A DNA stretch of 64,000 bases from Enoplolaimus lenunculus (lineage: Eukaryota; Nematoda; Enoplea; Enoplida; Thoracostomopsidae): NCBI GenBank assembly GCA_030248215.1, contig JASANG010000914.1:62001-126000 (forward strand), in the 5' to 3' direction. Positions 21,101-36,100 of the stretch are shown here, piece after piece. Positions within the stretch are counted from its first letter, which is position 1, and each line of letters begins with the position of its first letter. Both the position numbers and the translations under genes were made by a program. The notes under the pieces are model-generated. The model saw only the letters and a program-made list of their open reading frames with translations, searched no databases and had not been told where the DNA came from.

Positions 21101-24100
21101 TAAGCCTATGCAAAAAACTGGTCTACAGTTTAAGCTTAATTCTATAGCAGTCCAACAGAAAAAGGTTACACCCAGGATTTTTACATGGTCCAATATAAGG
21201 AAAGTGTTTATCAGCCGTGTTGGTTACAAAAACATTTTTATATCCTCCAGGCAATGGACGTTCACCACAATTACGGGCCCAAAAGTTTGTACCTCACGGC
21301 CTATAGTGGTATCACTCGACGCAGGTGTGCTGATATCTTCTTCGACCGCAGGAGGTATTTTACTTCGAACCGAGCCGAAATGAACCAATGAACGGCTACG
21401 ACGGGTGCGTCGATTACGGCGATATAAATAATAAGTCATTTCACCCAATGAACGTGAGTTTGTGATAGATTTCGCGAGTAGCGATTTTCTATTGGACGGC
21501 AGTGTGGCCATTAGGCAATGATATAAATATATTCTATTGGTTATTGAAATAAAATATTAAATTTGTATGGGATTCTATTGGTTAGTGAATTACGTGAAGT
21601 TTTCAACGAATACGATATGAAATACAACCTGTGATAGGATTCTATTGGCTACTGTCGTCGGCACAGCCAGGATTTGGGAACAAGGGGTTAAAAATGAAAG
21701 CGCGACTACAACTCGTGCACAAAATCACAAAGGTAAGGATTCTGACCCCTGATTCCCACGGTTAGATCCCTAGGCTAGTAATATGGCATAGAAGTTTAGA
21801 GCGTTTCTATTGGCTACCGAGATGATAGAATAGTTTATGTTACCTGTTGTGATTAGGAAAGTTCAAATGGATTATTATGGAAGAGAATTAACTAAAGTAA
21901 AATTCTTCTTAATTAATAAACGAAAGACAAAACCCAACATTCGTATCACCCAATGAACGTAAGCTTGTAACGGCTTTTTCGAGCAGCGAATTCCTATTGG
22001 ATGGCATTGTGTTGATTTGGCAATGATTTAAATAAATTCTAATAATTTATTGAAAAGAAACGGCTATTTTAAAAAGGCTCCTATTGGTCACTGAAATGAA
22101 TGGAAATAAATGGGGATTCGAAAAAGATTTTCTATTGGCTGCTAAGGTCAAACGAAACAGATTTCTATTGGTTACTGAGATGACTGAAATTCAACTGGGT
22201 GCTATTGCCTACTGAAACAACACAAAGTTTTTAATTAAAATTAAAATTAACGCACCAGCTATTAAATTTAAGTAAAGTTAACTAAGAATGAAAGTCAAAT
22301 CAGTTCATTACAGGAGTGTATCAAATCAGTTCATTACAGGAGTGTATGATGATTATAAACGCGTAAATAAATAATATACAATTTCGTGTTAAACAACGCC
22401 GTTCAGACCAAGCAAAGTGTTTTTTACCTTAAAAGTGATGTCTAACAATTAGCAACGTCTGCAACGGGCCCGTAGCCAGCTCTTTCAGGAGGAGCATACA
22501 AGGGTTTCGTTGACTTACAAGCACGGTTGAAAATTTTCCTGGGTGGCAAAACTTTTCCAGGAGGAGGGTTGATCCCCCTAGCTCCATTTAGCTACGGGCC
22601 CAGTCTTCAAACAAGAAACTCACGAGAGCATTAATTAAATTGAAGTTTACGCACAAGAGTCCTAAGTTTTGCATTTTACTGGTAATAAAGTTACAAGACC
22701 TCTCACCAACTGGCGACAGGTGCTATACGCATTTAAACACACTGGTTTAGGACACTTAGTTATGCAATTTCAACAAAAATATTCATTTTCCAACAGTAAA
22801 ATATTCACTTTTCATACAATTTAAACTTTACAAAATTTTCTAGTAAAAATCTTCATATATACTAATCTCAACAAAATTCTCTGAAAACTAGACACCAGCC
22901 CTATTTTAGTTTTTCGTTTTAGAAAAGCGTCTAAATTTAGAAACAGTAATCCCTCTAAAGTTGATTGCAGTACCCGTTTTCTACCCCCCGCCGCCGCTTG
23001 AGTGAAATTGCAAATCCATCGGCGTTGCGGATGAGTATTTTTCAAATTTTTTCAATTGTTGAAATTCCTTTTGACCATTTTAAGATACACGCAAGCGCGT
23101 AGCCAGCTCATCATGCTAGTCTTGCTAAAAAATTTTCAAGAGGGGCGTACAAGGGTTTTCGTTGGCTTGAAAATATTCTAGGGGAGGACAAAATTTTTCG
23201 AATGGGGCTGAGCCCTGTCCGCCCTCGGCTACGGGCTGGATACAGGTCGGCGCTATACTTGCTGTGCGGCATTCTTCAGCACCGTATAGCACCAAAAGCC
23301 AAAACATTTCTTTGGATCTAAATTGGTTTGCGGTGCCGTCGGAACGCCGCACGGCAATTTTCATACAAGCCACACGTTTGCTGTACGAAGCTGGACAGGC
23401 AGGGATGAAGCCGGCCCGTCAGAGATGAAGCCGGCCCGTCAGAGATGAAGCCGGCCCGTCAGAGATGAAGCAGGCCCGTCAGAGATGAAGCCGGCCCGTC
23501 AGAGATGAAGCCGGCCCGTCAGACATGAAGCCGGCCCGTCAGAGATGAAGCCGGCCCGTCAGAGATGAATCCGGCCCGTACAGAGATGAAGCCGGCCCGT
23601 CAGAGATGAAGCCGGCTCGTCAGAGATGAAGCCGGCCCGGAAGTCAATAAAATCGAAGAAAAATACAAGCGTCACGATTAATTGGTTGATTTGCAAAAAT
23701 AATTAGAAAGACATCTGATTTATGGACGTTTTCTGTATTCAGCGAGAAACAATTTCAGTTTATTTACAGATTTTTAAACGTCGTTTCGTTGAATTTCAAA
23801 CTTTCGATCGAGCGAATAACTCAACCTACTTTATTTTCAGGTTGAAGTTTCAGGAATGTTTCAGATGATTTGGGTGTTATTGAAATGGGAGAAAAACTCG
23901 ATACTTGCACTAAATTAGAGAATTTAAAAGTTGCACTAAATTAGAGAATTTAAAATTCAAATAAAGACACAGAATACATTTAAATCATATCTGAGTTTAT
24001 TCAACCTTAAAACACTTAAAATTATTCAATTTTTTTTCTTGGCCTACCTGAAAAGTTTATTTTTAACCTTGCTTGTAAGTTATCAAAATCTATTGCATGC

Positions 24101-27100
24101 CCCTTCTGAAAATTTTTTAGCCCCCCAAAACAAGGATAGCTGGCCACGGGCCCGAGCGGGACTTAGGGAAATTCTCAGTAGACAAGCCCAGAGGTGTAAG
24201 TGGGTAAAGAATTTTCCCCCGCGTTGTGTTTTACCCGCGGAAATTTTATTTTTCTTTACCCGCGAATATACCTGCGCAAAGTTCCTTTACGGTTACCGAC
24301 CTTACCTGCCCTTATTTTTTCTTTTGCGTTCAATATATTGTGTAATTTTGCAGTGCATAGATGTTACTCACTTGATTTACGTTACAAAAACTGTTTAGTT
24401 AATATGTTCTTACCCGTACCCGACCCGCGGGTAGCGTGCAGCTCTGGTCAAGTCCCTATAGTTAATATAAGCTGTAATATCTATACGGGCAACATATCAA
24501 ACCCTGTATGCAAAATTCATGGAAATGCTCATATCTTGATTCATCGTAACCTACTTAATCCTTAATTGAAAATAGAAATACGGGCAGCAGCTAATCTACA
24601 TATCATTATTATTCTATACTAACGTTGATATAAATTAAAAAGAGAAGAAATAAATTAAAAAATGAAATCTTATTGATTTGTATACAGAATAGTATACATG
24701 GTAAGCGTAGGCACAAGCGATCCAGAGGGCTGGTGAGACGTGTAGCTCCTTGCCACGAAATTTATTATAATAAATTGGTAAGGTCCCCTATCATACAGTT
24801 TCCCGCCTCAGACGTTTAATGACTTTTGCCAACCCGCCACCCCCGTCAATAATTTCTGGATCCGCCGCTGAGTGTAATGGCGTATTTTCCACTCGGACAT
24901 TTTTCTGAGCTTAAAACGGCTACTTTTGTTTCAATCTTGTGCTTTTTGATGAAAGCGCAGCTGCCCCCCTCCAGTTATCCACATTTTGAAGACATACTAA
25001 ACAGGATGGAAATTGACAGAAGTAAAATTGCTGATAAAAAACTTTTGGACTGTTTTGCTTTATAAGAAGAAGGAAATCATAGTGTGGAGACTTGAAGGGA
25101 CAGAAGCGTCCATCGTGCTGTGTGTTCTTTAAAACTGCATGGGTACAGCGGGTCGGCGCCCACTCAGTTTTTTAGCCTGAAGGAAACTTTCCCACTGTGG
25201 GGTTGGGAACTACAAAAGGGTCGCAAAACACACACTTACAGCATTTTTGAATAACCTGCTGGATACTATTATAAAACAATTTTCTCACTCACTACACTTC
25301 AGAAAAAATCTTTTAAATACGGTTATACCTTCCCGAAACGAAACCTTAGCTCTGGCCATGTTTGTGTCCAATGGCGGATCCATGGGGGGCCACCCCGGCC
25401 GTGCCCCCCCCCCCAACAGCATCTTGACAAAAATTATATAGCAATTTTGTGACAATAGTTCGTGGTTTGTGTATGGGTCAAAAGTAAGTTTATTACCTGT
25501 GAAATTTTGCCCCCCCCCCTATTTTGAGATCCTGGATCCGCCACTGTTTGTGTCTATATTTATGCACATATCATTATATCAGGAGTAGATTAATCATACT
25601 CAGACTCAATCTCGTCTCCACAATAGTCCGTATGACAAGTGTGGAAAATTTTGACGCAAACTTTTATTCGGAAACTTACATAGTATTCCTTAGCTAAAAA
25701 AGTAAAATCGGCGGAACAGTTTCCGTGTACAGAAACTATTATCTTGTGATAGAAACCATAAAACAAATAACCAGTACGCGCGTGCTTATAAAATCCGCAC
25801 CGTTTGCTTGAATAAATATACTTCACATTTGGTTGCAGGCTTAATCCGCGAAAAATGGGTAGCTAGCTTTTTTGAAAGAAATAAGATTTACAACCGGTCT
25901 ATGGATGTCCGATGAGCTTTATCTTCTGATTAAAACTGCAGACACAGTAATGTTTTTCTAACAAAATATGAATGATTTAGTATAAGCGCATGTACATGAA
26001 ATTATATGATTTTTTTCGTATTAATGTCAAATTCTACATAGAAACGAAGTTGAAACAAAAAATTTCAGCTATTGAACAGCTGTTCAAACACTGATCGAAA
26101 TGTATTGGCTCAAAATGTATTGCATAAACATTTTCGGCAATATTTTGTACAAAGCTTAATCTGCGCTAAATATTGCAGTAGTTTCCTTTTCAACTAAGCA
26201 CCGACATTTTGCGTTTAACTTGTTAATTATATGAGTACTAGTGGTATGTAGGTAATAAAGTAATAAGGTTGTTACATTGAACTCAAATTAAAAAGTTTGC
26301 AGAATTCCAGAGAAATTTTTTATGCTTTTAAAAATCCTAAATTAGTTAAACTAGTACACGTAGTTGCACACATGTGCAACTGAACTAACGCTTCGCCGGC
26401 CGTACGCTTAATTGTTGTCTGGGCTCCTCATATATAAGTGAATAAAATAAAATACATAAAACATCTGAAACAGCAGGTATCTCAATGCATACAAACTTAA
26501 TTTGCATACGTAACGTAAAGAAATATCTGTTGGAATGCTGCCCAATATATATCTGTAGAAATATATAAATATATAATAGTTTATATACATATATATATAA
26601 CATATATTTATATAAGCGGAAATTTTTTAAACTACGGGCTCTGTGGTTGCCCGCTGGCGATGTTTCTGACACCCATCTCATCACATATATATTTTCTCCA
26701 TAATACTAATGCATGTTTCGTGACAGATAAGAAAATATCCTTAGGCACAATGGAATACTCGCAGAAATATCTTTAAGAACGGTCTTCTTGTGGTTCCGGA
26801 ATTAAATTTCCGCACGTCAATATGAATAAAATTCATTAATAAACCTACTACACGTCGGCAAGCTTTGTGCTGAGCTGAATAGCGCATGATGTGTATTTTC
26901 AAATGCATATGTGTATATATTAGCGTTCACGGAGCGAGCTGGTATGCCAAACTTTAGCCTTAGGTTTAGGGTTGAGTTTAAATGTAAAGATTTCTGGTTT
27001 AAGTTTAGCTCGAGCATAGTTATAGTGTAGTTTTAGCTTAGGTTCAGTCTAAAGCTTCACTGTAAGTTCGAGCGAGTTGATCAATCAACTCAGAGACGAA

Positions 27101-30100
27101 TTTTGTCATTCATAGTTCTTTCTATATTAATAATGGTAAACATTTAAACTCACTGTGACCAGATTTAATTCCGGGTGACTTGATTAACTCAGAATGACTC
27201 CAATGAATTCAGATTTCTGAAAGACCTAAGTCAGACCCTAAGATTCAACTTATTCTAAATTAAAATCAATTTACTAGAATTTACAGTTTAAGCTAGCTTT
27301 ACCTCAGTGCTTATGCATCAGTTAGACAAAGGTTTAAGTTTATATGAGCTATATTATATTTAAGCTGCGACCTAGCTTAAGCTTAAAAAACTAATATCTA
27401 AGGTAGATAGATGGTGTGAGAGTCAAAACACCATAATGCAGTAAAAATCAATAGTAGTATGAGCACTATACACAAAACAAGAGTCTCAGGGTCTCGCAGT
27501 ATGCCGACGCGCCGTCAATGCATGACACGACATACGGCAACCATTGATTCAAACCATTAACTGAAAAGTTTGAAGGGTAAACAAGCATGTTTTTTCGGAC
27601 AAAAAAACTTTTTACTTTGAGTTCAAACCATTTAAACGGAAGTCGACTTTGTGGCATGACTGATTGCGTGTTTCGTATTCGAGGCCGCCCATACATATTT
27701 GAGTATTAATAATATACTATATATGTATTCATATGTACATAACAACAGCGCGTAGTCAGGATTTCGTTTCTGAAGGGCATATACTTCTTGCAAGCGAGCG
27801 GAGCGAACGAGAAATTTTTATTGATATGCGTAATTCAGCAGGTTATTCTACAGCCTATAAATGTGCCTTTCTCGTCTCCAGAAATTTTGGACAGAGATAT
27901 ATCCCTCCATGTATAACCATATATATATGTATAAATTTATATACATATATAATATATACATTTATATATGTATACATGTAGATATACATATATATGTATA
28001 CAATATATAGATTTATATATGTATATATACATGTATATATAAATATATACATTTATAAATCTGAAAACATTCGGTTGCTTTTTGATCGATATTTAATTGC
28101 GCTGCGAAGTTTCGCTATGGATTGTCGAAGATTGCGTGATCAGTTGAACCAGATATCGAGGTATAAATTGGTAAAACTGACAATGTAAAAAAATCTTAGG
28201 TAGGCGGGGGGCCGTCGCGCAGCTGGCAAAATAATATCTATGTTTTAGATACAGCGAGAAAAAATTGTTCAAAAACCCACCGCAGGGGTTGGTTTTTGTT
28301 GAGCATCTACCTACTGTAGTGACTCGAATAAGAGAGGAGGTAGTAAGAGGGTGGTTTCCATTTTGAGTCTCAATCAATAGGAATTCGTATGCGTAATAAG
28401 AGTTCGTAAGCGGATAGAGTCCCTAAACCCTAATTAGAGTCGATTAATGTCAATTATCCCTAGCGCATAAATGACGAGGACCAAATTAACTTGAGTTTGA
28501 AACTAAAGCATACTTAGTTTTGAAAGTACATTCTTAAGTATAAGCTTGCATTGTCACTCAAGGTTTTAATACAGGACAAACGTTTGACTCAATGGATAGT
28601 TGCAACAAACCCGATATATATCAGTAACGAAGGGCGGGTTAAAATAAACAGACCGTAACCGAATAACAGGGGGTACCCTCTAGATAGGCCAAATAAATAT
28701 CAGGCCCACCCTATCAGTCCTTCATTATTCGGGTCACTAATGTATCATATTTGAATGTTATCAAGCATGCTTTAAGAACGAACTCTTCAACGAATAACTG
28801 TTAGAGACGCGTGGTAATTCTGAAAAGTGGTATACGGAGATTTCGCACAACTCCGTCCAAAATCACCAAAAATTGAAATGTTTTTAAGCAAAATTGTTTC
28901 AAAAAAACTATTTCATAAACTTCTTGTGAAATTTTTTGACCCACTTGCAATGGCGGATCCACGGGGGGCACCCCGGCCGTGGCTCCCCAACAGCATCTCG
29001 ACAAAAATTATATAGTGTCAATTGCTGTTCTACGCTGTTTATTTCCCTGTTTTATACACAATAGTATAAGCATGCTTTTAAGTTTCTTGGCCTGGAGTCA
29101 TTTATGCGACACAATTAGGGATAATAGACATTTATGGACTCTAAACAAGGGTTTAAGGACTCTAACCGCTTATGGATTCTTATTAATGATACGGACTCCT
29201 ATTAATTGGGACTCAAAATGGGGACCCCCTCTTATTTGGGTCACTACAGTATGGGTCAAAAATAAGTTTATTAACTGTGAAATTTTGGCCCCCCCATTTT
29301 GAGATCCTGGATCCGCCACTGCCCACTTGAGCTGACCGACTGCAGCTATACATGATTTAAGCAACATAAACCGGTACTCTTTGAAACATTTCAGATTTGA
29401 GCAAAAAATCGATTTCAATATGTATTATATCGAATCCACGACAATTCGTCATCTGACAATTTGTCGCCTAACAGTATCATCATAAAGTCTATAAAATGAA
29501 TCTAAGCGTATTGCCAAGTATATGAAACTTTGGATTACAAGTTGTCAGACGACGAATTGCAGTGATTCCTTATATATCACCAAATTTGCATGTTACCCAT
29601 TTCCAGTGCTACAGTAACCGCAAAAAACACCACAGAGGGTGAAAATAGTTTACCAACCGTTTTGGGGGCAACGACTTCTGATGCATTCAGGTTCCAACGA
29701 AATTGTTCCCCCGGGATGTTATATTTGACAGTACTGTGTAGGTTCGATCCAATCAATCTAACACAGCTAATGCAGTAAAGTTCGAGAACGATCAAAAAAT
29801 TTCGCTTTACTCTCCAAAAGGTCAGTTGCGTTTAGTTTGATCATGCGGCATGGCCGCAACTCCAGGGGACTGGTGGGCATACGCCGAGTCTACGAACGTC
29901 TTCGGCCCGCCAGGCGGAAAATTTTTTCCGGCAGCAGTACAACATTTGCTATGCTAGCTAAATTTTTCGTGCCCCGTTTAGAAATTTTGTTGCAAACTCA
30001 TGCTAACAATTTCTGGTTGCGGTGTTTTTTACATAGCTAGAACATTTTCGCGGAATAAGCCAACGAAAAACTGTTTTCAACAGAAGCGCATTCTGGATTG

Positions 30101-33100
30101 TATTTCGAAACGGGTTTACCCAACTTCGAGCATTAATTTTGCAAGCGAGCATATTGAGCGACACAAAAATTTGACCTTATTGCGCCAGTAGATTTAGCTA
30201 TATTAAAGGTGCAAAACTGTGAATTGTTACCAGATCGAAAAACTGGGGGTATATATACATACCCCTATTGCTATTTCATACGTCCCTCGGTTTTAATTTA
30301 CTTTGTTCTAGGTTAGGTTCGATTTCTAATCTTAGTTTTGTTCACAAATACATTAATCAAACGCGATATGTGTGTCAAGATTGAATACAAACAACCAGTT
30401 GGGACATTTTTTAATTTTAAATGGATATAAGTTTTTGAAATGGTCGTCTTTGTAAAATGAGCCCAGGGCGAGTGGCTTGTCAAAATCTCCAAGATACGCG
30501 GATGAGAACGGGAGTGGAGTGGAGTAAAGCTCCTGGTACCATCGTTTGGAACCAGTCTTGAAAATTAATGTTTATTCAAATCCATACTTTTGCATTAAAA
30601 TAATCTTATTTTTAATCACTTATAAACCAGAAAATAAGTTTAAAAATTGTTATACTTTAAGTGTTATTTTTGAATATTTTTTAAATAGTCATTGAGAACA
30701 CGATAAACTGCTTAAGCTAATAATACTATCAAATCAGCCGAATTTGCGTAATGCGCAAACGTTATCCAATAAACATACCAATCTGTATGCAAACTTTCTT
30801 TTCAAAGAACAATCACTTTTCTGTTCTAACAAAATAATGTGAACAAAGTAATTGCTGGAGAATTGCCCAAAATACGTATGTGGGGCATTCCAGCTTTAAT
30901 ATATAGATTTAAATTCTAGAGCGGCTTTTGATATAAAAATTCTAAAAGTCGAAGAATTCTTTCGCTTTAAACATTATTTATTTAGCAAATGCAGTTTTCC
31001 GGCCATTATTAACCAATAGGCGTGGTTCCGGTCCTTTTAGCGATTAGGCCAAACATGGTCACACGAGCTTGAGTTTACCCAGGAAGTAGAATTGCCAGAT
31101 AACAAGCTTAACAGAGAAGTATAGCCGTTGCCAGGATTTTGGAAAGAGGTCACATTCTAGGAAAATATTGACGTGTATTTTGGTCACATCTTAGAAAAAC
31201 TTCAAACGACGTTTTTGGGTTACATTCTAGAAAATTGTCAAAATGGGTTTCTTGTGTTACCAATTGAAATAAGTGCCGTAAAACACTAGGAAAAGATGCC
31301 AAATGGACATCAGACCCCACATACACCCACTGGCTACATCCTTGACTATAGACGCATACATGCAGATTACCTCAGAAAACCTTTTAACCAGTAACTAAAA
31401 ATTAGAGACGGATTATAATTCATTGGCAGATATTAAATTATTTGGGTTGAAATTCAAACTTCGAGGGTTTAAAAATCTAATTTTAAAATTTTAAAGTGAA
31501 AAAACGGCTTTAAAAGTCTAAAAAAAGATGCGAAAAAACTAGGCAAGTTTGCCATAGATATGACGGATAAAAGTTCTGTCGCTCGCTAGCACAACCGTAA
31601 TCTCTATAGTTCGTTGAAGTCATACCTTCCCGAAATGAAATCGTCGCTCCGACCCTAATGGTCGCTTGTCGAAAATGTACCTACTGCAGTGACCCGAATA
31701 AGAGGGGGGACTGATATTTATTTGGCCTCTCCACAGGGCACCCCTCTTGTTATCCGGTTACGGACTCTTATTTATTTTTTACCCACGTTACGCCATCCTT
31801 CGTTACTTGTATATATCCGGTACTGCAACTATCAGCTGAATTAAACGTTTATTTGTCTTGTGTCAATAGCTTGAGCGATAATCCAAGATTATACTTAGAA
31901 ATGTACTTTCAAAATTTAAGTACGCTGTAAAGTTCGAACTCAAATAATTTGGGCCAGGAGTCCTTTATGCACTACATTAGGGCTAATTGACATTTATGGA
32001 CTTTAATTAGGGTTTAGGGACTCTACCCGTTTACGGACTCTTATTAGGGATACGGACTCCTATTGATTGGCACGCAAAATGGGTACCCCCTCTTATTCGG
32101 GTCATTACAGTATGCGATGCAACAGAAACATACTTATTCATTAACCAGATAAACTGATGTTTGACAAGTGGTGTAAATGTTGCATATTTCTGATACAAAA
32201 ATACCATGCTACATGTGCCATGCTAAAAAATATATGCCGTTTGCACCTATATTATAAAACCTGAAACGCCACGCATTCGTATTTTGGCAGTGTCCCCCCA
32301 GCCTACTTATATACGCATGCAAATTCATATCAGTAGTATTTAAACCTAGATAAAGGAATATATGTCTATCTATGTATAGAATTAAAGCTGGACCTGGAAT
32401 ACTCCACATACGTATTTTGGATCATTTTCCGGCATTACTTTGTTTACAATATTTTTTCAGAACAGAAATGTGATTGTTCTGCGAAAAGAAAATTTGCATG
32501 CAAATTACGGTTAGGATCGCTAACTTTCGCGCATTCTGCAAAGCCGGGCGACTAGCATGCTAGTATTTAAAATACTAAACAATAATCTTTCAAATTGTTC
32601 ATGCAATATTTTTTGTAAATTTTGAAACATTTGTCTCAAAAAGACAAATATTTGTTATTACACGTATGTTCAGTACAAAATCTCTATATGACCGCCGCGA
32701 CAGAACCCGTCGAACGCAAGCTTCAAACCTGTCAAGCGAGGATGATGAGCACTTGTCCGAGACTCTCAAGTTTAAATCCCGGCTTGAAATCGGATCTCGT
32801 ATAAAATTGAAAAAATTCATGCGAGAAATGTTTAAATAATTTAAGACTTTAAAACTTTTAAAAAATGTTGGAACCACCTTTGGTTAGCCACTCATACTAC
32901 ACAAGCTAAACACCGTTATGCTTACATCAATAAGCTCGGTGACATATAAAAGCTCATCTTTCATCTATTATTCATGCGTTGAATACCCGCTGGTTCTAGT
33001 CACAATCGTTCCTTTTGAAAACTACCCAGCTTGAAACTACGCTCAAGCAGTTGAGGATTGAGAAATTTGTGACGGAGTGAAACAACACACGACAGTGAAA

Positions 33101-36100
33101 AACGCAAGCAAGCAAAGCGAACGAGAAGCCAAACGCAATATTCTAGCGCTAAATTTTGATACAAAATTTTAGTTTTGATACAAAATTTTAGTTTTGATAA
33201 CTGTTCATGGAGCGATGACGTGTGTAGCCCCTGGTTGGTCAGATATCCGCACACTGCGGACAAGATACGCATCACAATAGCAAAGACTATTCTCTTCGAT
33301 GAAAAATATTGCGTTCACAGTTTTGATAACAAAACAAATATAAATATGATGTGGTTCTAAAAGGCACGTTTTGGCCAAACTCTGAACAACGGTGCAAGAA
33401 CGCGCAGCCATGGATTTGATTTCAGAAGGGTAAACTTGATGTGAAAGTTTGGTTTGCGTTTCATCACTTTTGCTAGCCCAACTCCCACCCGTTAGAAATT
33501 TCGTCAGAAATTTCTGGATCCGCCATTGGAATTATTTTAATGCTGCCACTGAAATTTTAACGGTGGTGCTATACTTTTGGGCTATTTTAATAATGTTGTA
33601 CGGCGTCGTCCGGTACCGTACTGCACCGCACGTGTACCATGGCACAGCATAAGACATTTTTAGACCCGTACGACAAGTATAGCAGCATCCTAACCAAGTT
33701 CAAGTTTTCACATTTTGCCACCCCTCTCCTTTTGTTTTCAATCAATTATATTTGTCTAAAAGCCAGAGTAAACTCTATATCTCTTATAGGTAAAATTGTC
33801 AAACAATTTTCCAAAACGCAAAGTGAACTCAAGCGTAGCGGTGTCGTAGTAGTCAAATAATTACATAGCTAGTCCGTGATTATATATGCAAGAGCGGCAT
33901 AAGCCAAAACGAACCACGACCACGACAACTATACAGACAGAAATAGTAACCATATGAGGGTCCTGCAAGAGGCGTTAGCCAGGATTTCATTTCAGATGGG
34001 TGGCTATAAAAACTACACACGACAAACAAAATTTTGCAAACCCACATGGCGACTAATCAACGTTTTTGAACTGTTGTAAAAAAACGCTTAAAGTATCTAT
34101 TTTATCATTCCGTCAGAAATTTCGATGGGTTAGCTTCCGTATACATCCATGTGTTGCCTCAGGACATCCCCACTAACCAGTGGCCAGATCCAGGAATTTC
34201 TCGAAGAAAGGGCTGCGCAAGTTAAAACTGAAAAGCTCGCGAGCCAAGCGAGCGACAAGCTAAACGCCGTTTTAGTGCTAAATCTATCTTGGTTTAGATC
34301 TGATCCCTGTTGGGGGGGGGGCTAGATGCCCCCCTTGTGTCGGCGAGTGCTTCTGTCTGGGTCCTGGTTTATACGTTCCGTTTTAACTTCAGTAGTCATC
34401 AAAGCTTCCGATACGTAGCGCTGAAATTAGAATTGCGACATGGCTAGACGCATTTAACTGCCAACTGCGGTTTATAACCCGACGGTTTTAAGCTTATCGT
34501 ACCCGGTTCAAGACTATGAAACCGTATCAAAGGTGTAGACAGGGGTTCATTTTAATGGTAAACTTGCAGCCGAACTGCGTTTAGATTTGTCTCAGCCTAC
34601 GTCTAAGAATCTATTTGGTTATGGTAGCTGAATATACTTCACTACAAAATTTACTATTGTAGAATTTGTTGACAACAATCGACTCTTCGTCATTTGTGGC
34701 TTGTTTTTGTTTGCCTCTAAAGAGTTTCTCTCAGGGCCGCTGTTTAAGGTCGGGACCGTCCAAACCGGTCTGATGGGTGCCCACACGAAAATGTTTCACA
34801 GGTGTACCTATTAAACTTCGTTGACTGCGAAATAATTTTAGTTTGCCAATATAGCCGCGCAAGGCCGGGGGCCGCAACTGGAGTTGTGTCTGGGGGTAGG
34901 GCCGCTTCCGCTGGTACTGGGATTTCCAGAAAGTTCGTCGGTGATGGATTGGCCGGGTATCGAAGAATTTCCAATGTGACGATTGAGGTTAGTTTTTTGT
35001 TTTGAAATTTTACAATTGGAAAAACGAACTTAGACGCAAATGGTGTCGAAGCAGTTCTAGTGACATGTGTCAGATTTTATCGAAATGAGCAAACACACGG
35101 TCAGCTTTTGATGAACAATTTGCAAAGCAAAAATTCTCCGATCTTTTTCGTTATTCTCTCCCCCCCCAGCCGCCGCATGTCCATAGATGATGGGATTTCA
35201 AATTGTTTTAATATTTGATCACAAATATGCAAAATTTATTGAATTGCAACCATTTTTAGGCAAACGTCGACTGGGTGAGAAAACGGAAAAGATCCAAAAT
35301 TTCCCCATAAATGATTGGCGTCAGAAGCGGATCCAGATATTTTTGACGGTGGGTGCGGGACGGACCGGGAAACATTATGAAACTCATTTTTTCTGTGTGC
35401 TGAATATGTACCGTTGACAGCATTTACGGTACGGAACCTTATCATTTCTAGCACAAAAGCGACCCTTCCCGCTCCCTTCCCTCTGGATCCGCTACTGATT
35501 GGCTGGGCATGTAAACATCCTTTGCTCTTTGCTTATAACCAGCCAATCGACAGCTCAGAACCCAATCGAAAACCCCCAATTTCGACACAACAAAAAACGA
35601 CGCAAAGTCACAAAAATATTCCGTTTTCTGTGATCGTAAACAAAAGTTCCCAAGCGTTGAGCACAACAGCGCCCCTTCACCCCGTTTTCCGCCCCAAGCC
35701 CTTTTCAATAAATACAGAGCCAGCTAATGAGTATGGAAACGCAACAACAATGTAGACATTATGACGTCATAGAATGAATCACATAAACCGTTGTAATTTT
35801 TTGAGGCAAACCATCAAATATGGTTAAAGACTAAAGCAAGGTTAGAAAACGCATAGGCGCTTCCCTCCTCATCAGGAACCACTGCTAAACCAGAGATAGA
35901 GCGAATATATTCACTCCCGAAATTTCGATTCAGAAAAAAACGCAGTTTTAACAGGATTTAGTAAACCTTCTAATTTCTAAATCTCAGATGTCAAAAAAGG
36001 TTTTTTTGATGAAATTATACAATTTTCGAAACGAAATCCTGGCAATGGCGCTGTCCCTCGCCAATTCTTTCGGGTCGGGTCCGTAACCAAGAAGGGTGCA

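Larger units (their letters stand above)
22602..28300. other. Long Rap1GAP intron, repeat-rich part
   Basis: No exon recognised between the CCAAT cluster and 28.3 kb. Apart from listed MITEs and minisatellites, 24455-25360 and 25555-27060 are AT-rich with no structure I can support. Short frames here (for example 24877-25065) have neither homology nor splice signals. Confidence 0.55.

Noticed and set aside
24877-25065. 62-codon frame with a protein-like look
   Set aside because: No recognisable family, no splice context, in repeat-rich intron; probably chance.
29577-29795. Overlapping frames on both strands near 29.6-29.8 kb
   Set aside because: Both are short, with no homology or splice signals; adjacent to an M3 element.
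34802-35005. GC-richer frames on both strands (plus ending at a GTTAGT donor-like site)
   Set aside because: Neither frame shows homology or a proper acceptor; could be an unrecognised exon or repeat, not enough to call.
35414-35755. 113-codon plus-strand frame, with CCAAT words nearby
   Set aside because: Overlaps an M5b element end and has low-complexity composition; no homology.
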